From positions 4,030,001 through 4,094,000 of the forward strand of contig NZ_CP077291.1 of assembly GCF_019048065.1 (NCBI RefSeq): 64,000 bases of DNA, in the 5' to 3' direction. This stretch comes from Citrobacter farmeri. GTDB lineage: Bacteria > Pseudomonadota > Gammaproteobacteria > Enterobacterales > Enterobacteriaceae. Made by a program: the position numbers and the translations under genes. Below the pieces are notes generated by a model that was not told the origin of the DNA, ran no database searches, and saw only the letters and a program-made list of their open reading frames with translations. Below are positions 20,655-30,133 of this stretch, piece after piece; within the stretch, counting starts at the first letter, position 1; the number at the start of each line of letters is the position of its first letter.

Positions 20655-21047
20655 TTATTTGCTGACTTTACTGATTTGCTTCACGTCAATTTCAACGGAA
20701 TTCCAGTCTTTGTCCACTTCCCCCTGAATTTCAACGGTATCCTGCGGGGTGACCGTCACGCCGTTCCAGCGTTTGTGGTCGATATCGACATTGATGGTCC
20801 CTGTCGCATCTTTAAACAGATAAAGGTCATCGGAAATGCGTTCAACGATGTTGCCGCGCAGCGTCACCCAGGTGTCATCACGCAGGGATTTCGCACTTTC
20901 TACCGTCGTGCTACTGCCGTTAGGCCCCTGGAAGCCGCCGCTCTGCGTTTGCGTCGCGGACGGGCCAGAAAAACCACCCTGCTGCGCCGCCAGAACCGGT
21001 GCGGAGCAGAGCGCCATAACGGCAACAATTGCAGCCAATTTTTTCAT
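20655..21047 (-). CDS. ygiW: YgiW, periplasmic OB-fold stress protein
   Basis: A 130-residue BOF-family protein with an N-terminal signal peptide (MKKLAAIVAVMALCSAPVLA) and an OB-fold domain containing DDTWVTLRGNIVERISDDLY. E. coli YgiW (VisP in Salmonella) is induced by peroxide and cadmium and binds peptidoglycan. The start at 21047 is chosen over the ATG six bases upstream because GGGAG is then 8 bases away and length and sequence match K-12. Divergent from qseB, with a QseB-type repeat between. Confidence 0.93.
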   Translation of the reverse strand: MKKLAAIVAVMALCSAPVLAAQQGGFSGPSATQTQSGGFQGPNGSSTTVESAKSLRDDTWVTLRGNIVERISDDLYLFKDATGTINVDIDHKRWNGVTVTPQDTVEIQGEVDKDWNSVEIDVKQISKVSK

Positions 21048-21096
21048 GATCATTTCTCCCTTTGATGTCATTTCGCATCCATTAAATACCGTAATT

Positions 21097-21112
21097 CTTA
21101 ACGAGTTCTTAA
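21097..21112. promoter_or_regulatory. QseB/BasR-type direct repeat between ygiW and qseB
   Basis: CTTAA, 6 bases, CTTAA. This is the direct-repeat pattern bound by the OmpR-family regulators QseB and PmrA/BasR. It lies 50 bases before ygiW and 88 bases before qseB, well placed for autoregulation and cross-control. Confidence 0.65.
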
Positions 21113-21199
21113 GGCAAAAAAAAGTCTCATTTTTGCTGTACATCACGTGTGACATCGGGGTTTACTTGCCTCTGTCACAGCGGGCGCAGGGATGAAACG

Positions 21200-21865
21200 A
21201 TGCGAATTTTACTGATTGAAGATGATGCGATGATTGGCGATGGCATTAAAACCGGGTTAAGCAAAATGGGCTTTAGCGTCGACTGGTTTACCGAAGGTCG
21301 TCAGGGAAAAGAAGCGCTCTACAGCGCGCCTTATGATGCGGTGATCCTCGACCTTACGCTGCCAGGAATGGACGGACGCGATATTCTGCGCGACTGGCGT
21401 GAACAGGGAAAGCGCGAACCGGTGCTGATCCTCACCGCGCGTGATGCCCTGGCCGAGCGCGTGGAAGGACTTCGCCTCGGGGCGGATGATTATCTGTGTA
21501 AGCCATTCGCGCTGATTGAAGTCGCCGCCAGGCTGGAAGCGCTGATGCGTCGCGCCAGCGGTCAGGCCAGCAGCGAACTGCGCCACGGGCAGGTCACCTT
21601 AAATCCCGGCGATCGGGTCGCGACGCTGGCGGGAGAACCGTTGATACTCAAGCCAAAGGAGTTCGCCCTGCTGGAATTATTGATGCGCAATGCCGGGCGC
21701 GTATTGCCACGCAAACTCATCGAAGAGAAGTTGTATACCTGGGACGAAGAGGTCACCAGCAATGCCGTTGAAGTACATGTTCACCATTTGCGGCGCAAAC
21801 TGGGCAGCAATTTTATTCGCACCGTTCACGGCATTGGCTATACGCTTGGCGAGGCATCATCGTGA
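21200..21865 (+). CDS. qseB: Response regulator QseB
   Basis: A 221-residue OmpR/PhoB-type regulator. The receiver domain has Asp51 ([10 protein letters not shown]) as phosphoacceptor and the conserved Lys in [10 protein letters not shown]. The winged-helix DNA-binding domain ends with [15 protein letters not shown] and [10 protein letters not shown]. With sensor QseC it controls flagella, motility and virulence functions in E. coli and Salmonella. The start at 21200 (MRILLIEDD) matches K-12; upstream codons are excluded. It overlaps qseC by 4 bases. Confidence 0.96.
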   Translation: MRILLIEDDAMIGDGIKTGLSKMGFSVDWFTEGRQGKEALYSAPYDAVILDLTLPGMDGRDILRDWREQGKREPVLILTARDALAERVEGLRLGADDYLCKPFALIEVAARLEALMRRASGQASSELRHGQVTLNPGDRVATLAGEPLILKPKEFALLELLMRNAGRVLPRKLIEEKLYTWDEEVTSNAVEVHVHHLRRKLGSNFIRTVHGIGYTLGEASS

Positions 21866-23205
21866 CCCGGCAACTCAGCCTGCGCGTCAGGCTTACCCTC
21901 ATCTTTCTAATTCTGGCAGCCATTACCTGGGCGGCATCGAGCTTTGTCGCCTGGAAGAAGACTACCGATAATGTCGATGAGCTGTTTGATACGCAGTTGA
22001 TGCTCTTCGCCAAACGCCTGATCACGCTTGATATCAATGAATTGCATGCGACTGAGCGGATGGCGCATACGCCCAAAAAATTTAAGCACGGTCATGTCGA
22101 TGATGACGCGCTGACCTTTGCCGTCTATACCACGGACGGCAAGATGATCCTGCACGATGGCGACAATGGTCAGAACATCCCCTATAGCTATCGTCGGGAA
22201 GGGTTTGATGACGGCCAGCTCAACGGTGATGACGACAAATGGCGTTTTATCTGGCTGACCTCCCCCGATGGTAAGTACCGCATCGTGGTCGGCCAGGAGT
22301 GGGAATATCGTGAAGATATGGCGCTGGAGATTGTGACGGCGCAACTGGTCCCCTGGCTTATCGCGCTGCCGCTGATGCTGCTGTTAATGATTATGCTACT
22401 GCATCGGGAACTCATGCCGCTGAAAAAACTGGCGCAGGCGTTGCGCCTGCGCGATCCGGAATCCAGCGAGCCGCTCAGTTCACACGGCGTCCCGAGTGAG
22501 GTGCGTCCGCTGGTCGAATCGCTCAACCAGCTTTTTACCCGCACCCATAATATGATGGTGCGCGAACGACGCTTTACCTCAGACGCCGCTCATGAACTGC
22601 GCAGTCCGCTAACGGCGCTAAAAGTCCAGACGGAGGTGGCGCAGCTTTCTGATGATGATCCGCTGGCGCGGGAGAAAGCCCTGACGCAACTCCACACGGG
22701 CATCGATCGCGCCACGCGTCTGGTCGACCAACTCCTGACGCTTTCCCGTCTCGACTCGCTGGATAACCTGCAGGACGTCGCCATGCTCTCTCTTGAAGAG
22801 CTCCTTCAGTCTGCGGTGATGGACATCTGGCAGCCCGCGCAGCAGGCGCAAATTGATGTGCGTTTGCAGATCAATGCCCACAATGTGATGCGTACCGGTC
22901 AACCGCTGCTGCTCAGTCTGCTGGTGCGCAATCTACTGGATAACGCCATCCGCTACAGTCCGAAAGGCAGCGTGGTTGATGTCACGCTTGACGCCAGGCA
23001 GTTTACCGTCAGAGATAACGGCCCCGGCGTCACAGCGGAAGTCCTCCCCCACATTGGTGAGCGTTTTTATCGCCCGCCGGGCCAACACGTTACCGGTAGC
23101 GGACTGGGCCTGTCGATTGTCCGCCGCATTGCCGCTCTGCACGCAATGACGGTGTCATTTGGCAATGCGCCAGATGGTGGTTTTATCGCAACGGTGCAGT
23201 GGTAA
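21862..23205 (+). CDS. qseC: Sensor histidine kinase QseC
   Basis: A 447-residue membrane kinase reported to sense autoinducer-3, adrenaline and noradrenaline. Membrane segments are at about residues 11-30 and 163-181, with the periplasmic sensor between. The phosphorylated His244 is in [15 protein letters not shown]; the N box is [14 protein letters not shown]-binding motifs are DNGPGV and GSGLGLSIV. It starts at a GTG that overlaps the qseB stop (GTGA), indicating translational coupling. The N-terminus is 2 residues shorter than K-12's. Confidence 0.95.
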   Translation: MTRQLSLRVRLTLIFLILAAITWAASSFVAWKKTTDNVDELFDTQLMLFAKRLITLDINELHATERMAHTPKKFKHGHVDDDALTFAVYTTDGKMILHDGDNGQNIPYSYRREGFDDGQLNGDDDKWRFIWLTSPDGKYRIVVGQEWEYREDMALEIVTAQLVPWLIALPLMLLLMIMLLHRELMPLKKLAQALRLRDPESSEPLSSHGVPSEVRPLVESLNQLFTRTHNMMVRERRFTSDAAHELRSPLTALKVQTEVAQLSDDDPLAREKALTQLHTGIDRATRLVDQLLTLSRLDSLDNLQDVAMLSLEELLQSAVMDIWQPAQQAQIDVRLQINAHNVMRTGQPLLLSLLVRNLLDNAIRYSPKGSVVDVTLDARQFTVRDNGPGVTAEVLPHIGERFYRPPGQHVTGSGLGLSIVRRIAALHAMTVSFGNAPDGGFIATVQW

Positions 23206-23313
23206 CTGTCGATTATTGCGCCATACACAAAAGACTTTGCACATTTTGCTAATTTCACCGTATGGCCTGTTGACGTAAAATTAGCCTCAAACGCATTCCT
23301 GAGAGGATAAAAA

Positions 23314-23895
23314 ATGAGCAACGTCCTGATTATCAACGGCGCAAAAAAATTTGCACACTCCAACGGTCAACTGAATGACACGCTGACGGAAGTCGCTGAC
23401 GGCACCCTGCGTGACCTCGGCCATAGCGTCAAAATCGTCCGGGCTGACGGTGATTACGACGTGAAAGAAGAAGTGCAGAACTTCGTCTGGGCTGACGTGG
23501 TTATCTGGCAGATGCCTGGTTGGTGGATGGGTGCACCGTGGACCGTGAAAAAATACATTGATGACGTGTTCACCGAAGGTCACGGCACACTGTATGCCAG
23601 CGATGGTCGTACCCGCTCAGATGCCTCGAAAAAATACGGTTCCGGCGGCCTGATTCAGGGGAAAAAATACATGCTCTCCCTGACCTGGAACGCGCCGATG
23701 GAAGCCTTCACCGATAAAGATCAGTTCTTCCACGGTGTGGGTGTCGATGGCGTTTATCTGCCATTCCATAAGGCGAATCAATTCCTTGGAATGGAAGCGC
23801 TGCCGACCTTTATTACCAATGACGTCATTAAAATGCCGGATGTACCACGTTATGTTGCAGAATATCGCGAGCATCTGCAGGCGATTTTTGGTTAA
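23314..23895 (+). CDS. mdaB: NADPH:quinone reductase MdaB
   Basis: A 193-residue flavodoxin-fold NAD(P)H quinone oxidoreductase. It has the N-terminal strand SNVLIINGAKKF and the flavin-binding segment VIWQMPGWWMGAPWTVKKYI. It reduces quinones by two electrons, protecting against redox cycling. AGAGGA precedes the ATG. It forms an operon with ygiN, whose product works on the quinol, giving a proposed quinone redox cycle. Confidence 0.96.
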   Translation: MSNVLIINGAKKFAHSNGQLNDTLTEVADGTLRDLGHSVKIVRADGDYDVKEEVQNFVWADVVIWQMPGWWMGAPWTVKKYIDDVFTEGHGTLYASDGRTRSDASKKYGSGGLIQGKKYMLSLTWNAPMEAFTDKDQFFHGVGVDGVYLPFHKANQFLGMEALPTFITNDVIKMPDVPRYVAEYREHLQAIFG

Positions 23896-23925
23896 CTAGT
23901 AATCTGGAATTAGAAGGAGTTAACC

Positions 23926-24240
23926 ATGCTTACAGTTATTGCTGAAATCCGCACCCGTCCGGGACAACATCACCGTCAGGCCGTCCTGGATCAGTTTGCG
24001 AAAATCGTTCCTGTCGTACTGAAGGAAGAGGGCTGCCACGGCTACGCGCCGATGGTAGATCATGCGGCAAACGTGAGTTTCCAGACCACGGCGCCAGATT
24101 CAATCGTCATGATTGAGCAGTGGGAAAGCATCGCGCATCTTGAAGCGCATCTGCAGACCCCGCATATGAAAGCCTACAGCGAAGCCGTTAAAGGCGACGT
24201 GCTGGATATGAATATTCGTATTCTGGAATCCGGTATTTAA
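23926..24240 (+). CDS. ygiN: Quinol monooxygenase YgiN
   Basis: A 104-residue ABM-domain protein (ferredoxin-like, cofactor-free monooxygenase). Typical marks are MLTVIAEIRTRPGQ, EEGCHGYAPMVDH and IVMIEQWESIAHLEAHLQTPH. In E. coli it oxidises menadiol to menadione. AGAAGGAG lies 7 bases before the ATG. It lies 30 bases after mdaB and is followed by a terminator. Confidence 0.95.
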   Translation: MLTVIAEIRTRPGQHHRQAVLDQFAKIVPVVLKEEGCHGYAPMVDHAANVSFQTTAPDSIVMIEQWESIAHLEAHLQTPHMKAYSEAVKGDVLDMNIRILESGI

Positions 24241-24254
24241 ACATACCGCGTTGC

Positions 24255-24284
24255 GCCGGGTCAGCCATCAATGCCAGACCCGGC
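24255..24284. terminator. Bidirectional terminator between ygiN and the aminotransferase gene
   Basis: GCCGGGTC and GACCCGGC enclose a 14-base loop. AAAAGC follows on the plus side, giving a short T run for the minus transcript. It sits between converging stop codons at the left edge of the accessory block. Confidence 0.65.
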
Positions 24285-24294
24285 AAAAGCGACC

Positions 24295-25479
24295 TCAGGG
24301 CAACGCCTTTTTCAGTCTTCGCACCGCTTCTTCCAGTTCATCCGCCGTTGGTGTGGCAAAAGACATGCGCAGCGTACGTTTATCCGGATTACTGCAGAAG
24401 AAAAACTCGCCCGGTACGAACACCACTTTTTCCTGCAAGGTGCGGGAAAGCCAGGCCGTAGCATCGAAATCGTAACGGAATGTCCCCCACAGGAACATCC
24501 CCCCCTGCGGCATATGGAATGAGATATGCTCATCCAGTTCACTGCGAATCGCCTCCGCCAGCACATAACACTTCTCACGATATGACTGACGAATAACCTG
24601 GATTTGATCTTCCAGACGCCCTAACGTCAAATAGCTGGCCGCCATCGCCTGCGAATGCGCACTGGTATGCAGATCGGTCGCCTGCTTAACAATGGTCGCT
24701 TTTTGTCTGATCCATTCCGGCAGCACCACCCAACCCACGCGCAGGCCAGGGGCCAGAATCTTGGAAAAGGTCGAGGTATAAATCACCTGCTCAGAGCATC
24801 CGCTCTCGCGGGCATGCTGGAACAGCGTTTTATAGGTCTCATTGGTGAAATTGATCTCGCCGTAGGGATCATCCTCAATGATGGCAAAGTCATGCTGTTT
24901 CGCCAGTTGAACCAACTTCTGCCGACGGGAATCACTCAGAACCACGCCGCCAGGGTTACCAAACGTCGGCACGATATACACGAACTTGATCGTGTTGCTC
25001 TGGAGCAACACTTCCAGATCGTCCACGATCATGCCGTCTTTATCAGTGCCAACAGACAGAATATCCGCCTGGGACAGTTGCAGAACCTGCAATGCGGCAA
25101 GATACGTCGGGCGTTCGACCACCACTTTATCGCCCGGATTGATCAACGTTCTCACCAGAATATCCAGCGACTGCTGTGACCCATTGGTCACCAGGATCGC
25201 GTCAGAGGCAGCCTGAATGCCGCGTTTCTGGCATAACTGACTAATCGCTTCACGCAGAGGTGGAAAACCTTCGCTCAGACCGTACTGGAACGCATTCAGA
25301 AATTGGCTTTCCATCATGTTGCGTGTGGCCATTTTCAGCCCTGTTTTATCAAACAGTTCCGGGCTGGGAATGCCGCCGCCCAGCGAAATTACGCCAGGCA
25401 TTTTGCTATGTTTGAGTAATTCCCTGATAGCGGAGGGTTTAAGGGCGTCGACGCTCTTAGACAGATGTGTGTTGTTCAT
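24295..25479 (-). CDS. PLP-dependent class I/II aminotransferase (2-aminoadipate aminotransferase-like)
   Basis: A 394-residue fold-type I PLP enzyme of the group that includes LysN, Aro8-like enzymes and the catalytic half of MocR regulators, here without a GntR DNA-binding domain. Marks are PGVISLGGGIPSPELFD, the PLP-contact region VYIVPTFGNPGG, IIEDDPYGEI, and the Schiff-base lysine in TSTFSKILAPGLRVGW. The amino donor and acceptor cannot be told from sequence. It is absent from K-12 at this locus. It is separated from the GH88 gene by a strong terminator and is probably transcribed alone. Confidence 0.88.
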   Translation of the reverse strand: MNNTHLSKSVDALKPSAIRELLKHSKMPGVISLGGGIPSPELFDKTGLKMATRNMMESQFLNAFQYGLSEGFPPLREAISQLCQKRGIQAASDAILVTNGSQQSLDILVRTLINPGDKVVVERPTYLAALQVLQLSQADILSVGTDKDGMIVDDLEVLLQSNTIKFVYIVPTFGNPGGVVLSDSRRQKLVQLAKQHDFAIIEDDPYGEINFTNETYKTLFQHARESGCSEQVIYTSTFSKILAPGLRVGWVVLPEWIRQKATIVKQATDLHTSAHSQAMAASYLTLGRLEDQIQVIRQSYREKCYVLAEAIRSELDEHISFHMPQGGMFLWGTFRYDFDATAWLSRTLQEKVVFVPGEFFFCSNPDKRTLRMSFATPTADELEEAVRRLKKALP

Positions 25480-25602
25480 CCTGTTTCCTTATTATGTATT
25501 TTGGCGTCCGTCCCCGGTCATTGCCTTATCGTAAATCCGCGTTCTCGCCTCGATTGAGACTAATAGACCTCTCTGGCAAGATCAATCAGATATCATAATG
25601 GC

Positions 25603-25633
25603 AAAAGGGTAAGCTCCCGAGGCTTACCCTTTT
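25603..25633. terminator. Strong terminator after the GH88 gene
   Basis: AAAAGGGTAAGC and GCTTACCCTTTT form a perfect 12-base stem with a 7-base loop. Its A/T ends supply a T run in either direction. It ends the DUF2264-symporter-GH88 operon, 22 bases past the last stop. Confidence 0.85.
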
Positions 25634-25654
25634 GATCAACCGTGAAATTCACAC

Positions 25655-26845
25655 TTACCAGTAGAGCTTCCAGCACTGAGTAAATCGCACCAGCGCCTCC
25701 ACGTAGAAGTAATCTCCCCAACTGGCACACTCATCCACCCCTTTATTACTCGAGAGGTGATAAACCGAGTGTTTCAACAGGCCGTTACCCTTTTCCTCTT
25801 TCGCCATCAAATAGTGCCTGGTCAGCGACGACATGATCGCCATTGCCCACTGCTGGTAACGTTCGCGATCCGGATCGGTAACGGGCAAATGTTTAATTAA
25901 TTCCAGCAAACCGCAAACCGCGATGGCCGCGGAGGAGGAGTCACGTAGCGCATCGGTTCCGACCAGCGCCAGATCCCAATGGCAGACGGCATCTTCCGGC
26001 AGGCGATTCAGGAAGTAATTGGCCAGTTTTTTCGACAGCGCCACCTTCTGCGTATCGCCGGTGTAGATATAGCTCAACAGGAAACCATAAATGCCCCACG
26101 CCTGGCCGCGCGACCAGCACGAGTCATCGGCATAGCCCTGCTGTGTGTTCCCGTAGCGCGGCGCACCGCTGTGCACATCCATGTAATAGGTATGGAAAGT
26201 GGATGCATCTTCACGAATTAAATACTTCGCCGCCTGGGCAACGTGCGCCTTCGCGGCGTCCGCAAAACGCGGATCGCCGGTCTGCTCGCTCGCCCAGTAC
26301 AGCAGGGGTAAATTCATATTGCAGTCGATGATCATCCGTCCGGCCTGTTCCGGGTCGCTCAGATCGCCCCACGCCTGAATGATCTGCGCTTTCTCGTGAA
26401 AACGCTCCAGCAGCGCTTCTGCTGCCAACAGTGAAAACCCGCGTGCATCGCGATTTCCCGTCAACCGCCAGGCCGCTACGCAGGAAAGGGTATACAGAAA
26501 GCCCAGGTCGTGGGTATTGGTGTCGTGACGTCCGGCAATTCGCAGACCAAAAGAGCGAACGTGCTTTTCCGCCATGTCACGGAATACCGCGTCGCCACTC
26601 ATCTCCCAGGCCAGCCATAGCTGCCCGGTCCAGAAACTGGTTGTCCACTCGATATTATCCGTTAACGGGTAATACCCTTTCACACAGGTTTCGGCTGGAA
26701 AGTGTTCACCGAATTCCGTTAAATGACGACGAATCAGTTCAAGGACATGCTCACGCGCGCTGCGCATCTCATCCTGAAATGCCCCTGCATCGATCGGCTG
26801 TCCAGGAAAAGCGCGCAGGCGTTCCTCAACGATGTGATTTAACAT
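25655..26845 (-). CDS. Glycoside hydrolase family 88, unsaturated glucuronyl hydrolase
   Basis: A 396-residue (alpha/alpha)6-barrel enzyme. Family residues are Asp113 in THDLGFLYTLSC and Asp174 in MIIDCNMNLPLLYWA, corresponding to the two catalytic aspartates of Bacillus unsaturated glucuronyl hydrolase. GH88 enzymes hydrate the 4,5-unsaturated uronic acid left by polysaccharide lyases and release the sugar behind it. There is no signal peptide, so it acts in the cytoplasm on imported oligosaccharides. It is last in the operon, 23 bases after the symporter gene. Confidence 0.9.
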   Translation of the reverse strand: MLNHIVEERLRAFPGQPIDAGAFQDEMRSAREHVLELIRRHLTEFGEHFPAETCVKGYYPLTDNIEWTTSFWTGQLWLAWEMSGDAVFRDMAEKHVRSFGLRIAGRHDTNTHDLGFLYTLSCVAAWRLTGNRDARGFSLLAAEALLERFHEKAQIIQAWGDLSDPEQAGRMIIDCNMNLPLLYWASEQTGDPRFADAAKAHVAQAAKYLIREDASTFHTYYMDVHSGAPRYGNTQQGYADDSCWSRGQAWGIYGFLLSYIYTGDTQKVALSKKLANYFLNRLPEDAVCHWDLALVGTDALRDSSSAAIAVCGLLELIKHLPVTDPDRERYQQWAMAIMSSLTRHYLMAKEEKGNGLLKHSVYHLSSNKGVDECASWGDYFYVEALVRFTQCWKLYW

Positions 26846-26868
26846 ATTTCGGTTCCTTATGACGTAAA

Positions 26869-28137
26869 TTATTTTGTCGCGTTATTTTCAGCGATATCAA
26901 GAGCAGTATTATTATTTCGTTTACTCTGGCATGCCGATAAGGTAAATGCCGAAATAAGCGTAAAGACCAGGGCGATAATCCCCATGATGATGTAGGTTTT
27001 CTCAAAACCAATACGGTCATACATTAATCCGGCAGGTGAAGAGACCACCACATTCCCGACATACAGCATCGCCTGATATCCCAGTAAATACATGGTTGCA
27101 TTGACACGTTTATCAAAATGCTCTGCGATATATTTAAATACCGAGACCAGCAGTAAACAGATCTCCAGACCATATAACGGTTTGAGCACAGAAATTAACA
27201 GGTGAGAATCGCAGAGACCAGAAATCACCAGTCGCGCCCCGACCAGTACGCCGACAATCAACAGTCCGCGTTTAGCACCGATAGCATTAACAAATAAGGG
27301 GATCACCATATACATGACAAATTCCATACCTGACTGTACGGTGCCCAGATAACCAAAGACCGCATTGCCTTCGTGGATGTCAGAGAAGAAAGTCACAAAG
27401 TAGCGGGAGAACTGCTGCTCGGCGATAAACATCATCCATGCGACACCCGCCACATACAGACAGAATGCCCAGAACTTACGGTTTCGCAGCAGGGCGTAGA
27501 CATCTGCCGGGACGATTTTCTCTTTGGTCAGCACCTCAGCGGCATTAGCGGCGTTGACGTTCACCTTCAGACTCAGCAGAACCATCAGCATCACGACCGA
27601 CGTCACGCTGCCCATGATGAAGTTATAGGCCGGAGAAAGGTTAAACAGCAGTCCCGAGAACGATGATGCCACCGCCCAACCGAGTGACCCCCACATCCGA
27701 ATCTGACCAAACTCCATACCGTTAAGACGACTGTAGCGATCGGAATACGATTCACAGGCCGCCACGCCGGCATACCACGCAAAACTCAGGTAAATTGCGC
27801 CAACAATAATCCCCAACAGGGTCTGAGAGAGTAATAATGGCTGGTAAATATAAATAAAGAAGGGTGCCATTAATGCCGACATCCCTACGACAAAATAAAG
27901 CAGATATTTACTCATACCAATTTTATCGAGAATATAGCCGTAAATAGGTTTCAGGATAACCGAGAAAATACCATTCACGGCAAAAACCGTTCCTATAACC
28001 GTACCGCTAAGCTGTGCTTTCTGCCCCAGCCAGATTGCCAACAAACCGATGCTGGCCGACCACGTAAAGAAATAGAGAAAAATAAAACTACTGATTTTAT
28101 AGTATTCCGTTCTGTAATCCGGTGAACGTATATTCAT
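26869..28137 (-). CDS. Oligosaccharide:H+ symporter, LacY-type MFS
   Basis: A 422-residue, 12-helix major facilitator of the oligosaccharide:proton symporter (LacY/RafB) family. Supporting segments are SFIFLYFFTWSASIGLLAIW, FGQIRMWGSLGWAVASSFSG (a signature of this family) and LYGLEICLLLVSVFKYIAEH. The start at 28137 (MNIRSPDYRTEYY) is chosen because it has GAGGG upstream and the usual short N-terminus; the open frame runs 66 codons further into the DUF2264 gene. It probably imports the di- or oligosaccharide handled by the flanking enzymes. Confidence 0.88.
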   Translation of the reverse strand: MNIRSPDYRTEYYKISSFIFLYFFTWSASIGLLAIWLGQKAQLSGTVIGTVFAVNGIFSVILKPIYGYILDKIGMSKYLLYFVVGMSALMAPFFIYIYQPLLLSQTLLGIIVGAIYLSFAWYAGVAACESYSDRYSRLNGMEFGQIRMWGSLGWAVASSFSGLLFNLSPAYNFIMGSVTSVVMLMVLLSLKVNVNAANAAEVLTKEKIVPADVYALLRNRKFWAFCLYVAGVAWMMFIAEQQFSRYFVTFFSDIHEGNAVFGYLGTVQSGMEFVMYMVIPLFVNAIGAKRGLLIVGVLVGARLVISGLCDSHLLISVLKPLYGLEICLLLVSVFKYIAEHFDKRVNATMYLLGYQAMLYVGNVVVSSPAGLMYDRIGFEKTYIIMGIIALVFTLISAFTLSACQSKRNNNTALDIAENNATK

Positions 28138-28147
28138 ACCACCCTCG

Positions 28148-29968
28148 CTATAAAGAGAACGCCAACAGGCGCGCAGATTCAGGTTCGCGAATAACGACCT
28201 GATGAGCATCAATGTGCAACCGGGGAATGGCGGTGCAGGCCTTGTGTTGCCCGGATGCACTGACCGCGCAACAAAGCCAACTTTCCCCAGCCGTAATCTC
28301 TGTTGAGAGCACGGGGATCGCGGCACATTCGGCAAACATAATGCTGCTGTTTGGCGGCGTGATAATGCTGTCCGGACTGCGCGAAATCACCGGTGACAGG
28401 TCCACAATCATGCTGCTGCCGTTGCTGGCGGCAACCACGCACCCGCGTCCGTGCACCTGGTGCTCCGCTTTCATGACTGCAAAGCCTCCTTCCACCGTTT
28501 GCAGTACCCGCGCGCTGTGGATGCGGTGCAAACGGATATGCCATTCACCGAACGGCATCAGCCAGGTCTCAATGGCAACGTCATGCCACGGCGACCAGCG
28601 CGAGAAAATGAAGCTTTCATCTACGCGGACCTCGTCGCAGTCGCGCCGCCCGCGAAAATAGGCATCACCGTCAGCTAACAGCAGCATGGAATCACACGCC
28701 GCATGCTTGATGCCAAAACGCCCGCGTTCAATGGTGAAACCAAAACGGCTGGAATAGGCAAACTTGGTATATTTCGCCTCGGTATTAACGTAGTTATTCA
28801 GCTCCAGTTGGCCGGATGTCAGCATTGTGACAAGCCCGGAATGTTCGCTGTGTTGAAGAATTTGCCCGGCATGGGGGATCGCGCGCGCTTCCGCCAGTCG
28901 TGGCAGGGGCTGCTCTTCAGCCAGCCAGAACGGGTGATTTTCCGGCAGCGCGAGGATCAGAAAAACCTTCAGCGCCCAGTAAGGAGAACCTGGCGAATTG
29001 TAGTCCTCGCACATCGCCAGATTCGGATAAGCGAAGCCTAACGTCAGGATCCCATCACGATCAAAAATGGGCTGCTGCTGCCACCAGCGCAAATGTCGCA
29101 GGATCACCCCTTTAATGATGCCCGGCGTAAGCACATCCAGCTCAGCAAACGCCACCGCGCTCCAGAACGCGACCATCGCAAATCGATAGGTCAGGCTGCG
29201 ACCGAACGGCACCGAAGCCCCGTCGGCAGCCGACATAAAGATAAAGTCTTCGGCAAACCGCCGGGCACGTTCGCGTAACGTTGCGGCGCGAGTGGCGTCT
29301 TCCGGATTCAGCGTGGCATACAGCACGCCATAGAAATGGAAGGCCATTGAGATGTAGTAATCCTGAGGTCGTCCGGGGCCATCGGAATACCAGCCGTCGC
29401 CCAGATAGTAGGCCTCCATCAGCGCAAAGCGACGATCGATAGCCGCCTGATCGAACGGTAGTCCGGCACGTTTAAAACCGAGCTGAACGAGGATGGCAAA
29501 GTAGTTCCAGTTGCTGTCCGGCATCTGCGCATCGGTTATCTGATTCAGCCAGCGATGCAGGTTTTTTTGTTCCGACGGGCTGAACGCCGCCGTTAACTGA
29601 CGCGGTAGTAGCGCCAGCCCCATCCCATACGCAGCCATTTCCACCAGACGCTGATCGTAAGGCCCGGTATCGCCCCAGTAATGTGGACTCTGCGGATCGG
29701 TCCCCAGCCTGATCGCCTGAATGTACTTGTCGGCAAACGGAACCTCAGCACCTCCGGCCATCAGCGGGAAAAGCCCCCACAGCGCTCTCGAAAGCCCTTC
29801 CATACAGGCAATATCCACACTGTAATGCGCACAGGTATCACCCAGTGAAAACCGGGCCTGCCCTGCGGGAAACTGCTTATCCAGTGCCCCCAGAATGGCG
29901 TTAACGGCACGCGTAACATCTTCACGGGATGACAATGGATTTGATTTTTCTTCAGTTGCCGACCACAT
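28148..29968 (-). CDS. DUF2264 family protein, putative uronic-sugar enzyme
   Basis: A 606-residue cytoplasmic protein of the DUF2264 family, function not established. The N-terminal about 370 residues are helical and aromatic-rich (for example AAYGMGLALLPRQLTAAFSP, SNWNYFAILVQLGFKRAGLP, YYLGDGWYSDGPGRPQDYY), suggesting an (alpha/alpha) toroid. The C-terminal 230 are beta-rich (FAYSSRFGFTIERGRFG, WHDVAIETWLMPFGEWHIRL). This layout recalls heparinase-type lyases. First in an operon with a symporter and GH88, it is my candidate for the enzyme that makes the unsaturated uronide. GAGGGG lies about 8 bases before the ATG. Confidence 0.82.
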   Translation of the reverse strand: MWSATEEKSNPLSSREDVTRAVNAILGALDKQFPAGQARFSLGDTCAHYSVDIACMEGLSRALWGLFPLMAGGAEVPFADKYIQAIRLGTDPQSPHYWGDTGPYDQRLVEMAAYGMGLALLPRQLTAAFSPSEQKNLHRWLNQITDAQMPDSNWNYFAILVQLGFKRAGLPFDQAAIDRRFALMEAYYLGDGWYSDGPGRPQDYYISMAFHFYGVLYATLNPEDATRAATLRERARRFAEDFIFMSAADGASVPFGRSLTYRFAMVAFWSAVAFAELDVLTPGIIKGVILRHLRWWQQQPIFDRDGILTLGFAYPNLAMCEDYNSPGSPYWALKVFLILALPENHPFWLAEEQPLPRLAEARAIPHAGQILQHSEHSGLVTMLTSGQLELNNYVNTEAKYTKFAYSSRFGFTIERGRFGIKHAACDSMLLLADGDAYFRGRRDCDEVRVDESFIFSRWSPWHDVAIETWLMPFGEWHIRLHRIHSARVLQTVEGGFAVMKAEHQVHGRGCVVAASNGSSMIVDLSPVISRSPDSIITPPNSSIMFAECAAIPVLSTEITAGESWLCCAVSASGQHKACTAIPRLHIDAHQVVIREPESARLLAFSL

Positions 29969-30021
29969 ACTCTGCCCCTCTGAATAAAGTGGCTAAAGCA
30001 TAGTGAATCGCGCATTGGCAG

Positions 30022-30043
30022 AAATGTTACCTCAATCACACCC
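30022..30043. promoter_or_regulatory. CRP-like site between the DUF2264 operon and its regulator
   Basis: TGTTA, 6 bases, TCACA within an A-rich flank: one mismatch from the CRP core TGTGA-N6-TCACA. Its centre is 64 bases from the DUF2264 start and about 101 from the araC-type gene, so it could serve the operon. Catabolite control would suit a sugar-uptake locus. Confidence 0.55.
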
Positions 30044-30133
30044 GACACATTCTTTTAAAACAGGGATTGAGAAAATTTAAAAATAGAGTTTATAAACGTA
30101 ATCAGTCTGGTAAAAATTTAATTCTATTGCACT

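Noticed and set aside
24655..25179. 174-codon open frame on the plus strand
   Set aside because: It is antisense to the aminotransferase gene and its translation looks like a reverse-frame shadow.
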